Positions 15,414 through 24,037 of a DNA stretch of 64,000 nt are shown piece by piece. The stretch covers positions 310,001-374,000 of the forward strand of contig CAVRJB010000013.1 in the NCBI GenBank assembly GCA_963721385.1, in the 5' to 3' direction. The stretch's first letter is position 1; each line of letters starts with the position of its first letter. Made by a program: the position numbers and the translations under genes. The stretch comes from DAOMFB01 sp963721385. Its GTDB lineage: Bacteria > Acidobacteriota > Thermoanaerobaculia > UBA5066. The notes beneath the pieces are model-generated. The model made no database searches. It was not told where the DNA came from and was given only the letters and a program-made list of their open reading frames with translations.

Positions 15414-15956
15414 TCAGCGTATGGCGCCCGGGTTCACCCCGGCCTTCCGGGCCTCCTCGGGGAGGGCGTCGAGCTGTTTCCGGGCCGCCTCGACCCGGGC
15501 CCGGCAGATGATCACGCGGCGCTGGATCTCCTCGGCGAACTTCGCCATCTCGTCGCTGCTTCGGGCTTTCGTGAGCAGCTGGCTGCGCCGGGCCTCCTCG
15601 TCGGACTGGGCCTTCCGGGCGGTGTCCAGCTCGTCGCGTAAACGCTGCGCCCGGTTCTTCCAGTAAGCCTCGTCCGGCCCCGCATTCCCGGCGACGCCCG
15701 CCGCCCCCGCCTTCCCGCGCCCCTTCACTCCCGGCGGGGCGCCGGAGATCTCGTCGGGCAGCAGGACCTCGCCCCCTCCGGAGACCGAGAAAGTCCCCTC
15801 CTTCTTCTCGCCCTTCTCTGCGCGCTCGCGGTTCTCGCGAGCCACATCCGCGAGCGAGCGCGGCTTGACCACGACGGGCGTCGGGGCGGCACCGAGGACC
15901 GGCGTCGGCGTCGGCGCCGCCGCCAGCAGGAGAACGAGGATTCCGAAGGTGCTCAT
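15414..15956 (-). CDS. secreted coiled-coil protein of unknown function
   Basis: The 180-residue product starts at ATG 15956 behind GGGAGG. It has a short signal peptide (MSTFGILVLLLAAAPTPTPV), a Lys/Glu-rich stretch with SLADVARENRERAEK, a Gly-rich linker and a C-terminal helix (about 110-175) rich in Arg, Glu and Ala (NRAQRLRDELDTARKA), likely coiled coil. Such small periplasmic helical proteins are common in Acidobacteriota-like genomes. No function can be assigned. It converges on the dehydratase gene with only 3 nt between stops. Confidence 0.7.
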   Translation of the reverse strand: MSTFGILVLLLAAAPTPTPVLGAAPTPVVVKPRSLADVARENRERAEKGEKKEGTFSVSGGGEVLLPDEISGAPPGVKGRGKAGAAGVAGNAGPDEAYWKNRAQRLRDELDTARKAQSDEEARRSQLLTKARSSDEMAKFAEEIQRRVIICRARVEAARKQLDALPEEARKAGVNPGAIR

Positions 15957-16038
15957 GCGACGCCTCCCGAGGGAATCTCTCTCCATCCTAAACCCGTTCC
16001 GCGTTGACAATCCGGGCCCGGTCGCGGAATAAGGGACC

Positions 16039-17217
16039 GTGAAGCGGCGGCTCCTCGGGACGCTCCTCCTCGGCCACCTGATGACCGACCTGAACCAGGG
16101 AATGCTGCCGGCGCTGCTCCCCTTTTTCATTGCCGAGCGCGGTCTCAGCTACGCGGCGGCGGGAGGACTCGTCCTCGCGGCGAACGTCGCGTCGTCCGTC
16201 GTCCAGCCCCTCTTCGGCGCCCTCGCCGACCGCCGCCCGTCGCCATGGCTCATCCCCGCGGGCGTCGCCGCCGCAGGGGTCGGGACCGCCCTCGCAGGCG
16301 CGGCGCCGACATACACCCTGATCGCCGCGGCCGTCTGCTTCAGCGGGCTCGGGATCGCGGCCTTCCATCCCGAGGGCTCGCGCGCCGCCCACTATGTCTC
16401 GGGCGACCGGCGGGCGACCGGCATGAGCGTCTTCGCCACCGGCGGAAATCTCGGCGTGGCGACGGGACCCCTCGTGATCACGCCGCTCGTCCTCGGATTC
16501 GGCCTGAAGGCGTCGCTGGTCCTCGTGGTGCCGATGCTCCTCGTCGCCGCCTTTCTGACGACTCAGCTCCCGCGCCTCGCGGCCCTCCGCCCCGCGCCGC
16601 GAGCCCCGGGGGACGGGGCTTCCGGTTCTGCCGACCGATGGGGCCCGTTCGCCCGCCTCACGATCACCGTCGTCAGCCGCTCGATCGTTTACACCGGCCT
16701 CTCGGCCTTCCTTCCCCTCTTCTTCGCGCGCGTACTCGGGAGTTCGAAAGGAGGCGGCGCCTCGGCGCTGGCGCTCCTCCTCGGCACCGGCGTCGTCGGG
16801 ACGCTCGCCGGCGGACGCCTCGCCGACCGGTATGGCCGGCGGATCGTCGTGATCATCTCCCTGTCGTTCCTCGCTCCCCTCGTTTTCTTCCTCGCCACGA
16901 CGACGAGCCCAGCTCTTGCGACCGCGCTCCTCGTGCCGGTCGGGTTCTCGCTCTACGTCCCCTTCAGCGTCCTCGTGGTCATGGGGCAGGAGTACCTGCC
17001 GAGCCGCATCGGCATGGCGTCGGGCGTCACGCTCGGCCTCGCGGTGACGTTCGGCGGCCTCGCCGCGCCCCTTCTCGGGACGCTCGCCGACCACCGCGGC
17101 GTCGCGGCCCCCCTCGTGCTCGTCTCCGCGCTCCCGCTCCTCGGCGTCGCCGCGGCTCTGACGCTTCCGGACGACCGGAAAAGGTCAACGCCCGCGGGCC
17201 GGTCTCCGGAACGCTGA
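16039..17217 (+). CDS. MFS transporter, fosmidomycin-resistance (Fsr) type
   Basis: The 392-residue inner-membrane protein with about 12 hydrophobic segments starts MKRRLLGTLLLGHLMTDLNQG (GTG). It has the Fsr-like opening with an early acidic residue in HLMTDLNQGMLPALLPF, the loop GALADRRPSPW after TM2 and LADRYGRRIVV after TM8, both the MFS A-motif. A drug-efflux role is inferred from the family. The start lies 29 nt after a TTGACA box (16004-16009). The last 33 nt overlap the 3' end of ddl on the other strand. Confidence 0.85.
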   Translation: MKRRLLGTLLLGHLMTDLNQGMLPALLPFFIAERGLSYAAAGGLVLAANVASSVVQPLFGALADRRPSPWLIPAGVAAAGVGTALAGAAPTYTLIAAAVCFSGLGIAAFHPEGSRAAHYVSGDRRATGMSVFATGGNLGVATGPLVITPLVLGFGLKASLVLVVPMLLVAAFLTTQLPRLAALRPAPRAPGDGASGSADRWGPFARLTITVVSRSIVYTGLSAFLPLFFARVLGSSKGGGASALALLLGTGVVGTLAGGRLADRYGRRIVVIISLSFLAPLVFFLATTTSPALATALLVPVGFSLYVPFSVLVVMGQEYLPSRIGMASGVTLGLAVTFGGLAAPLLGTLADHRGVAAPLVLVSALPLLGVAAALTLPDDRKRSTPAGRSPER

Positions 17218-18306
17218 ACGGACGAGGCGGTCGAGAAGTCGCGGAAGGGCGAGGCCGGAGGCCTCCCACATCTTCGGGAACATCGAGATGGGCGTGAAGC
17301 CCGGGAGCGAGTTGATCTCGTTCAGGAGCACCCGGCCGGTCCCTCGTTCGAGGAAGAAGTCGACGCGAGCGAAGCCCGCTCCGCCGAGAACGTCGAACGC
17401 GGCGATCGCGAGCCCGCGGATCTCGTCGCGGACCGGTTCCGGGAGGTCGGCAGGGATGACGCTGCGCGACCGGTCGTCGATGTACTTGTCCTCGTAGTCG
17501 TAAAACTCGTGGCCGGGGATGATCTCGCCGGGGAGCGACGCCTCCGTCGGCCGCCCCTCCTCCCCCTCCAGAACGGAACACTCGATCTCGCGCCCGTCGA
17601 TGCCGGCCTCCACGAGCGCCCGCGCGTCGATCTCCAGAGCAGCCGCGATGGCGGAGCCGAGCGCGGCAGGCTCCTTGACCTTGGTGACGCCGACGGACGA
17701 CCCTGCGCAGGCGGGCTTCACGAAGACGGGTAGCGCCATCATCTCGAGCCGCTGCTCGACGAGGTGCTGCCGGCCCGCGCGGTGCCAGTCGTCGCGGGAG
17801 ACGACCTGGTACTCCACCTGGGGCAGCCCCGCGGCGCCGAACGCCGCCTTCATGAAGCCCTTGTCCATCCCGACGGCGGAAGCGGCGACGCCGAAGCCCA
17901 CGTAAGGAAGGCCAAGCGCCTCGAAAAGCCCCTGGAGGACGCCGTCCTCGCCGAACGTGCCGTGGACCATCGGGAAGACGACGTCCGGCCGGGCCGCCGC
18001 GTAAGCATTCACGAACGACTCGATGATCCGGGCGCCCGGCGCGGCCGCCGAGCCCGGCTTCACGCCGTCGAGAAGGAGATCGCGGTTCGGCCTCGCGAGC
18101 TGCCGCTTCATCTCGGCGGCGGAGTCCTCGGGCCCGTGGAAGAGGCCGTCCTTCCCGACGAAAAGCGGGACCGCCTCGTAGAGGTCCGCCGGGAGGTTCT
18201 CGAGGAGACACTTCGCCGAAACAAAGGAGACGCCGTGCTCCCGGGACGGCCCGCCGAATACGACGGCCACCCGCTTCCGTTCCGCGGACTTTCCCCAGAG
18301 CTTCAA
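17185..18306 (-). CDS. ddl: D-alanine--D-alanine ligase
   Basis: ATP-grasp enzyme making the D-Ala-D-Ala dipeptide for peptidoglycan. The 373-residue product has VAVVFGGPSREHGVS, FPMVHGTFGEDGVLQG, the ATP-grasp lysine in PVFVKPACAGSSVGVTK, FARVDFFLE and the metal/substrate loop NEINSLPGFTPISMFP. The frame is open far upstream, but homology begins at TTG 18306-18304 behind AGGAGGAG. That TTG overlaps the TGA of the upstream membrane-protein gene (TTGA). Last gene of the long operon from 27.8 kb. Confidence 0.93.
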   Translation of the reverse strand: MKLWGKSAERKRVAVVFGGPSREHGVSFVSAKCLLENLPADLYEAVPLFVGKDGLFHGPEDSAAEMKRQLARPNRDLLLDGVKPGSAAAPGARIIESFVNAYAAARPDVVFPMVHGTFGEDGVLQGLFEALGLPYVGFGVAASAVGMDKGFMKAAFGAAGLPQVEYQVVSRDDWHRAGRQHLVEQRLEMMALPVFVKPACAGSSVGVTKVKEPAALGSAIAAALEIDARALVEAGIDGREIECSVLEGEEGRPTEASLPGEIIPGHEFYDYEDKYIDDRSRSVIPADLPEPVRDEIRGLAIAAFDVLGGAGFARVDFFLERGTGRVLLNEINSLPGFTPISMFPKMWEASGLALPRLLDRLVRSAFRRPARGR

Positions 18307-20552
18307 GATCTCCTCCTCTTCCGCCGCGCGAGAGTCGCGCAGCCCACGAGCCCCAGTGCCGTGGCTCCCAATGCGGGGACGAGCCCGGGAGGGGTGTAGC
18401 GCCAGGACACGAGGTGGGTCCCCGACGGGACGACGACCCCCATCGCCGCAATGTTCGCGGGCACGAGGGGCGCGGGCTGGCCGTCCAGCGAGGCGCTCCA
18501 GCCCGGCGCCATCGGAGCGTGCAGGACGGCGAGACAGCGGCCGCCGCAGACGACCCGCGCAGCAGCCCGGTGGGGCCGCGCCTCGACGACGTCGGACGAC
18601 CCCCCGCCCGAGAGGCCGAGCGGCGCCCCGACGACCGCGGTCCGGGCGAAATCGGTCGCGTCGGCGTCCGCGTCCCACGCCCCACCGGCCATTCGCTCGG
18701 CGGTCGCGACCCGGAGCGTCGGCAGCGACCTCGAGTTCCGGTAGATCGTTCCTCCCGGGAAACCACCCCGGGCTTCCCAGCCCAGCGCAATGGGAGCCCC
18801 GGAGGGCAGCGAGCGCGGCGTGAGAAGCCAGGTCACGCCCCAAGCCCCGGCAAGGCCGGGCCACGGCGAGCGGACCGGGCCCGGGAGATCCTCTCCCTCC
18901 GAGCCGAAGGCGTGGTGCAGCGCCGTGAGAAGCCTCGGTCGGACCGGCTCGTTTGCGCGGAGATCGGCGAGGCCGAGCCGGGCTGCGAGGTTCGGCGGCA
19001 GCTCACCTTCCGTTCCGAGGATCCGGCTTCCGTCTTCGGCCGGAAGGCGACAAAGCTCACGCACGCCGGCCGGCGCCTCCGCCGGCACAGAGCCAGGCAA
19101 GACGTTCCACCCCGAGAGAAGCGCCTCGAGCGCAACGACGGCCGGCAGCCCGACGGCGGAGAACGTCCCGCCCGGGAGCGCGGCGACGGCGAGGAGCGCC
19201 GGAAAGCCCGCCGTCAGGACCGCCGCCGTCGGGACGGGCCGGACCGGAGAGGTCGCGAGAAGAACGGCGACGACGGCCTGTGCGAGGAGGGCCGCGGCGA
19301 CGAGCCGGGCGCGCCGCGGACGCGAAAGGTAGGCGTCGAGCCCGAACGCCGCGAGAAGGACGAGGGCGAGCCCGGGCAGGAAGCCCGCGCGGTGCCAGAG
19401 CATCTTCGAGAAGAGCGGCAGGAGCAGCAGGGCCTCGCGAAATCCCGGGACGATGAAAAGAAAAGCGGCACCGAGGAGTCCGGCGACGAGGAAGGCCAGC
19501 GCCGCCCGCCGGTGCCGGCGCCGTGGGCCCGCCGCCCCGACGAGACCCCAGACGGCGGCCCCGACCCCGAACGCGACGGCCGCGGCCGCGAAGGGGTGAA
19601 TCCACGTTCCGTCGGCGGGATGGCCGTAGCGCCACGGCGCGAAGAACGACGACGCGACGATCGCGCGCACGCCGCCCCCCAGGGTGGGCGGCACGGATGC
19701 GGCATCGTATTTCGACGAGCCGAGGACGTTCAGGACCACCGGGAGGGCCCCGGCGGCCGAGATCGGGACGACGAGGGCGAACGGAACTACGAGACGGCCG
19801 ACCCGCCGCCACTTTCCGAACCCGAGGACGACTCCGGAGGCGGCAGCGGCCAGGAGGAGGAACGCTGCGGCCTCCGGGCTGACGCCGCCCCCGAGGAGCG
19901 CCCCGAAGAGAAGGGCGAGAAAGGCAGCATCGGGCCGCCTCCCTCGGAGGCAGCCCGCGACGAAGAAGAGCGCCCACGGCGCGGCGGCGAAGACCCAGCC
20001 CATCGGCGAGACGAGCCACGAGAGGAGGCCGAGGCCGAAGCCCCAGGCGAGGCCGGCGGCGGCCGCCGCCGTGGACCGAACGCCGAAGCGCCGGAGCAGG
20101 AAGTAGACCCCGAGCGCCGCGAGCTCCAGCTTGAAGACCGCCATCACATCCGAGCCGCGCTCCGCCCCGAGGATCCAGACCGGCGCCTGCAGCGGGAAAA
20201 GCAGGCCCGTCTGTCCGTTTGCAAAAAGGGGCACGCCGCCGCCAATCCGGTCCGAGATCCAGGGCGGATCGCCGTTCGCGACGAGCCGCCGGACCTCCTC
20301 CCACCAGACGTGGAGCTGCGTCGGGAGGTCGACCTGGTCGGGCGATCCCGAGACCGTCCGGACCGTACCCCACGCCTCCCCGCCGAGCGGCCCGGGGCCG
20401 AGGTGCGCGCCGGACAGGAGCACGCGCCCCGGAAGGAGGAGCAGGCCGATGTCGACGGCCAGCTGGAAGACGAGCGCAGCCCGGCGCTTCCGGAGCGCCG
20501 CGTGGACCGCCGCCATCGGCACGGCGATCCAGAGCGCGACGGCGAGGCTCAC
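18303..20552 (-). CDS. YfhO-like polytopic membrane protein
   Basis: The 749-residue protein has many hydrophobic helices through about residue 480 and a soluble C-terminal domain closed by one last helix and a basic tail. The LWW-like loop with WISDRIGGGVPLFANGQTG after TM2 and the C-terminal APMAPGWSASLDGQPAPLV segment resemble YfhO/GT-C-type proteins that modify surface polymers with sugars. Donor and acceptor are unknown. GTG 20552 begins 9 nt after the serA stop and its own stop overlaps the ddl start, so it belongs to the same transcript. Confidence 0.75.
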   Translation of the reverse strand: MSLAVALWIAVPMAAVHAALRKRRAALVFQLAVDIGLLLLPGRVLLSGAHLGPGPLGGEAWGTVRTVSGSPDQVDLPTQLHVWWEEVRRLVANGDPPWISDRIGGGVPLFANGQTGLLFPLQAPVWILGAERGSDVMAVFKLELAALGVYFLLRRFGVRSTAAAAAGLAWGFGLGLLSWLVSPMGWVFAAAPWALFFVAGCLRGRRPDAAFLALLFGALLGGGVSPEAAAFLLLAAAASGVVLGFGKWRRVGRLVVPFALVVPISAAGALPVVLNVLGSSKYDAASVPPTLGGGVRAIVASSFFAPWRYGHPADGTWIHPFAAAAVAFGVGAAVWGLVGAAGPRRRHRRAALAFLVAGLLGAAFLFIVPGFREALLLLPLFSKMLWHRAGFLPGLALVLLAAFGLDAYLSRPRRARLVAAALLAQAVVAVLLATSPVRPVPTAAVLTAGFPALLAVAALPGGTFSAVGLPAVVALEALLSGWNVLPGSVPAEAPAGVRELCRLPAEDGSRILGTEGELPPNLAARLGLADLRANEPVRPRLLTALHHAFGSEGEDLPGPVRSPWPGLAGAWGVTWLLTPRSLPSGAPIALGWEARGGFPGGTIYRNSRSLPTLRVATAERMAGGAWDADADATDFARTAVVGAPLGLSGGGSSDVVEARPHRAAARVVCGGRCLAVLHAPMAPGWSASLDGQPAPLVPANIAAMGVVVPSGTHLVSWRYTPPGLVPALGATALGLVGCATLARRKRRRS

Positions 20553-20561
20553 CCCGCGATC

Positions 20562-22169
20562 TTAGGGGAGCGTGACGAGACGCGCCGACTCGATTCCGGA
20601 AAGCCCGGCGACGCCCTGGGCGAGCCCGGCCTCGATCGGCCTGCCGTCGGGCCGGTCGACCCGGACGACCGCGGCCGCCCGGCCGTCCCGCCCGCGGGCG
20701 AGGTCGAGGTCGACGATGTTGATCCCCTTCTCGCCGAGGAACGTCCCGATCCGCCCGACGACGCCCGGGACGTCGCGGTTCGTGATGACGAGGAGCGTTC
20801 CCTCGGGGGTGAATTCGATCGGGAGGCCGTCGAACTCGACGATCCGTCCATGCCGGTCGTCGAAGAGGGTGCCGGCGGCCGAGCGCTCACCGGCGCCGGT
20901 CACGATCGAGACCCGGACCAGATTGTTGTAGCCGGCCGCGTCCTCGCGGACCGAGTCGGTCACGGAGACGCCGTTGAGCCGGGCGAGCGTGGGCGCGTTG
21001 ACGAGGTTCACCTCGTCTCCGTAAGACGGCCCGAGGATCCCCTTCACCGCGGAGACGGTGCACGCCTTCCGCATCGCCTCGGGGACGCCCGCGAGCGTGA
21101 CCGCGATCGCGGTCGGCGGCGCTCCGGCGGCGTACCCGAGGAACCGCCCCGTCGTCTCGGCGAGGTGCATCCACGGCAGGGCGACGTGCGCGTCGCCCCC
21201 GGCCGGGAACGGCAGGTTCACCGCCGCGACGAACGGTGAGCCCCTGAGCGCCTCGGCGACCATCTCGACGGTCTCGACCGCCACGCGGTCCTGCGCCTCG
21301 ACGGTCGAGGCGCCGAGGTGCGGCGTGCAGACCACCTTCGGGTGCTTCGCGAGGGCGAAGTCCTTCGGCGGCTCCACCGCGAAGACGTCGAGCGCGGCCC
21401 CCGCGAGCTTCCCGGAGTCGAGGGCCCGGGTCAGCGCGGCCTCGTCCACCAGGGCTCCCCGCGCACAGTTCACGAGAAACGCCCCGGGCTTCATCAGGTC
21501 GAGCCGGTCGGCGCCGAGGAGCCCGGTCGTCTCGGGCGTCACCGGCGCGTGGAGGGAGACGATGTCGCAGTCCTGGAGCAGCGCCTCGAGGGTCACGGGC
21601 TTCACGCCGAGCTCGGCGGCCCGCTCGGGGGTGACGTAGGGGTCGAAGGCGAGGAGCGTCACGTGCCACGGTTTCAGCCGCGCCGCGACGCGCGCTCCCA
21701 CCTGTCCGAGGCCGACGAGCCCGACGGTCTTTCCCTGGAGCTCGGTCCCGACGAACTTCGCCCGCTTCCACTCCCCGGCCTTGAGCGAAACCTGTGCCTC
21801 GGGGATCTTTCGCAGCATGGCGAGGAGAAGCGCCACCGCGTGCTCCGCGGCGGAGACGACGTTCCCCGACGGGGCATTCACGACGAGGATGCCCCGCTCC
21901 GTCGCCGACTTCACGTCGACGTTGTCGAGCCCGACGCCAGCCCGCCCGACGACGCGGAGTTTCTTCCCCGCGGTCAGGAGCTCGCGGTCCACCTTCGTGG
22001 CCGAGCGGACGACGAGCGCGTCGTAATCGCCGATCGCGGCGAGAAGCGCCTCGCGGGCGAGGTCGGTCCTCACGTCCGCTTCGAGCCCGGCCGTCTTCAG
22101 AACGGCCAGGCCCGTTTCCGAGAGCGGCTCGGCGACGAGGACGCGGGGAGCGGCAGCCTCCACCGTCAC
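20562..22169 (-). CDS. serA: D-3-phosphoglycerate dehydrogenase
   Basis: First committed step of serine synthesis, oxidising 3-phosphoglycerate to 3-phosphohydroxypyruvate with NAD. The 535-residue product is the long form. It has an N-terminal substrate domain, NAD-binding GLVGLGQVGARVA, catalytic CARGALVDE and TPHLGAST, an intervening domain and a C-terminal ACT domain (LLVITNRDVPGVVGRIGTF) for serine feedback. The start GTG 22169 overlaps the aminotransferase TGA (GTGA). It lies in a cluster with an aminotransferase and a HAD phosphatase, matching the three chemical steps to serine. Confidence 0.95.
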   Translation of the reverse strand: MTVEAAAPRVLVAEPLSETGLAVLKTAGLEADVRTDLAREALLAAIGDYDALVVRSATKVDRELLTAGKKLRVVGRAGVGLDNVDVKSATERGILVVNAPSGNVVSAAEHAVALLLAMLRKIPEAQVSLKAGEWKRAKFVGTELQGKTVGLVGLGQVGARVAARLKPWHVTLLAFDPYVTPERAAELGVKPVTLEALLQDCDIVSLHAPVTPETTGLLGADRLDLMKPGAFLVNCARGALVDEAALTRALDSGKLAGAALDVFAVEPPKDFALAKHPKVVCTPHLGASTVEAQDRVAVETVEMVAEALRGSPFVAAVNLPFPAGGDAHVALPWMHLAETTGRFLGYAAGAPPTAIAVTLAGVPEAMRKACTVSAVKGILGPSYGDEVNLVNAPTLARLNGVSVTDSVREDAAGYNNLVRVSIVTGAGERSAAGTLFDDRHGRIVEFDGLPIEFTPEGTLLVITNRDVPGVVGRIGTFLGEKGINIVDLDLARGRDGRAAAVVRVDRPDGRPIEAGLAQGVAGLSGIESARLVTLP

Positions 22170-23296
22170 GCCCCGACCTTCGCCGGGGCGCGCAGAGCCG
22201 CCGCCGTGCGCTCGTAAGCCGCGCAAAGCGCCTTCACGGAAGCGACGTCGACGTCGCCCATGTGCCCGATCCGGATCGAGGTGGCCTTCAGCTTTCCGTA
22301 GCCCGAGCCCGGGGTCCACTTCTCGCCCTTCATCGCCTTGTTCAGCTCCTCGGCATTGACGCCGTCGGGCGGAATCAGCGCGGAGACCGTCGGCGACTGT
22401 GCACCCTTCTCGGGGAAGAAGCGGAAACCGGCCTTCGGCGCCCACTCCTCGACCGCTTTCAGCATCGCGTCGTGCCGGGCCCAGCGGTTTTCGATCCCCT
22501 CCGCGAGGATGTGGTCGAGCTGGACGTCGAGCGCGTAGAGGAGCGGGATGCAGGGGGTCGTCGGCGTCTGCTTCTTCAGGGCAAAGGCCTCGATGTCGAC
22601 GAGGTCGAGGTAGAGGCCCCGGAACTTCTTCTTCTTCGCGGCGGCCATCGCGCGCTCGGAGACCGAGAAGACCGCGAGCCCGGGCGGCAGGGCCAGCGCC
22701 TTCTGCGAGCCCGTGATGGCGGCGTCGAGGCCCCACGCGTCCGTCTCGACCTTCGTGCCGGCGAGCGACGTCACGCAGTCGGCGAAGACGAGCGCATCGG
22801 AGTTCTCGCGGACGGCCTTCGCGATGGCCGCGAGGTCGGAGATCGTCCCCGTCGAGGTCTCGTTGTGGACGACCGTGACGGCGGCGTACTTCTTCTCCGC
22901 GAGCTTCTTTTTCACGTCGTCGGCGAGGACGGGCTTCCCCCACTCGTACTTGAGGACGTCCGTCTCGAGGCCGAGGCGCTTCCCCATCTCGCCCCACTTG
23001 TCGGAGAAAGAGCCGTTCGAGCAGGCAAGGACCGGGCCCTCGACAGAGGAGACGAGGACGGACTCCCAGACTCCCGTGGCGGACGAGGCGAGGGTGTGGA
23101 CCGCCCCCTTCGTCCGGAACACCTTCGGGAGTTTCTCCAGGATCCGCCCATAGAGGTCCATGAACGCCTGGGATCGGTGGGACATCATCGGGCCTGTCAT
23201 CGCCTGGATGACCTGGGGCCGCACCCAGACGGGCCCCGGGTTGAAGAAGCGGACCTGCCCGGCGGAGCCGGTGGTGGAGTCGAAGTTGGTGTTCAT
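22166..23296 (-). CDS. class V aminotransferase (probable phosphoserine or serine-glyoxylate type)
   Basis: The 376-residue PLP enzyme of the serine-pyruvate/alanine-glyoxylate branch starts FFNPGPVWVRPQVIQAM. It has ASSATGVWES at 70-79 and the PLP lysine in TGSQKALALPPG (K199). The overlap with serA strongly suggests it makes phosphoserine from phosphohydroxypyruvate, as some SerC-replacing class V enzymes do, but this is inferred from position. The ATG lies 6 nt after a TAGAAT hexamer; the nearest AGGAGG is too far for a normal ribosome binding site. Confidence 0.88.
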   Translation of the reverse strand: MNTNFDSTTGSAGQVRFFNPGPVWVRPQVIQAMTGPMMSHRSQAFMDLYGRILEKLPKVFRTKGAVHTLASSATGVWESVLVSSVEGPVLACSNGSFSDKWGEMGKRLGLETDVLKYEWGKPVLADDVKKKLAEKKYAAVTVVHNETSTGTISDLAAIAKAVRENSDALVFADCVTSLAGTKVETDAWGLDAAITGSQKALALPPGLAVFSVSERAMAAAKKKKFRGLYLDLVDIEAFALKKQTPTTPCIPLLYALDVQLDHILAEGIENRWARHDAMLKAVEEWAPKAGFRFFPEKGAQSPTVSALIPPDGVNAEELNKAMKGEKWTPGSGYGKLKATSIRIGHMGDVDVASVKALCAAYERTAAALRAPAKVGA

Positions 23297-23302
23297 GGCC
23301 TG

Positions 23303-23308
23303 ATTCTA
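23303..23308 (-). promoter_or_regulatory. candidate -10 for leaderless aminotransferase-serA mRNA
   Basis: TAGAAT on the minus strand lies exactly 6 nt before ATG 23296. This would place the transcript start at or next to the start codon. Confidence 0.45.
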
Positions 23309-23327
23309 TGACCTCCTTTCCGCACTT

Positions 23328-23984
23328 TCAGGGGAACAGATGCATCACGGCGGCGAGCCCGTCGAGCACGACATCCGGGCCCGCGTCGAGGAGGTCCTCC
23401 CGGGTCGAGGAGCCGGTCGGGACGACCGCCACGGTCACGCCGGCCGCACGGGCGGTCAGCACGTCGATCGGCATGTCTCCCACGAAGAGGGCGTCAGCCG
23501 CCTTCACTCCGAGAAGAGCGAGAGCCATGAAGACCATGTGGGGGGCGGGCTTGGGCGGAAAACCGTCGTCCGGTCCGAAGACCGCGCCGAACCGTCCCGC
23601 CATGCCGAGGTGGTCGAGAAGCTGCCGCGAGAACCGGGCCGGCTTGTTCGACGCGACGGCCAGCTTCGTCCCCCGGGCGACGAGCGCCCGCGTCACCTCG
23701 TCCGCGCCGGGGAGAAGCCGCGTCGACTCGGGGCCGGCTTTCTCGTAGTGCTCCCGGAAGAGCCGGACCCCCTCGTCCATCCGCTCCGCCCCGACTGACT
23801 CGGCCATCAGGACGTCGAGGCCCCGGCCGACACGACGGCGCGTCTCCTCGAAGGAGACGGCGGGCATCCCCATCGCCCGAAGAACGGCATTGAGGGAGTC
23901 CTGGATCGCCGAATACGAATCGAGGAGCGTTCCGTCGAGGTCGAAGACGACGGCGCCAAACTCCCGGGGAAAGAGCGCAGGCAT
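23328..23984 (-). CDS. HAD-superfamily phosphatase (Gph-like)
   Basis: The 218-residue HAD hydrolase has nucleophile motif DLDGT at 15-19, motif II in VASNKPARFS, motif III lysine in FPPKPAPHM and motif IV FVGDMPIDVLTA. The helical cap places it with phosphoglycolate-phosphatase-like enzymes. Sitting directly upstream of the aminotransferase and serA genes, it is a candidate phosphoserine phosphatase that would complete the serine pathway. Phosphoglycolate is an equally good substrate on sequence grounds. It ends 31 nt before the aminotransferase start. Confidence 0.85.
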   Translation of the reverse strand: MPALFPREFGAVVFDLDGTLLDSYSAIQDSLNAVLRAMGMPAVSFEETRRRVGRGLDVLMAESVGAERMDEGVRLFREHYEKAGPESTRLLPGADEVTRALVARGTKLAVASNKPARFSRQLLDHLGMAGRFGAVFGPDDGFPPKPAPHMVFMALALLGVKAADALFVGDMPIDVLTARAAGVTVAVVPTGSSTREDLLDAGPDVVLDGLAAVMHLFP

Positions 23985-24037
23985 CGCCCCAGCCTAGTCC
24001 GCCGGCGGCGGGAACGGAAGGCGCCGGGCGGGCAGCG

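Noticed and set aside
16004..16033. TTGACA with AATAAG as a promoter for the MFS gene.
   Set aside because: The -35 is perfect, but no -10 at 16-18 nt scores better than 2/6, so no feature was called.
20559..20564. TAAGAT 6 nt before the GTG of the YfhO-like gene as another leaderless -10.
   Set aside because: Its TAA is the serA stop codon, so the hexamer is probably coincidental inside an operon.
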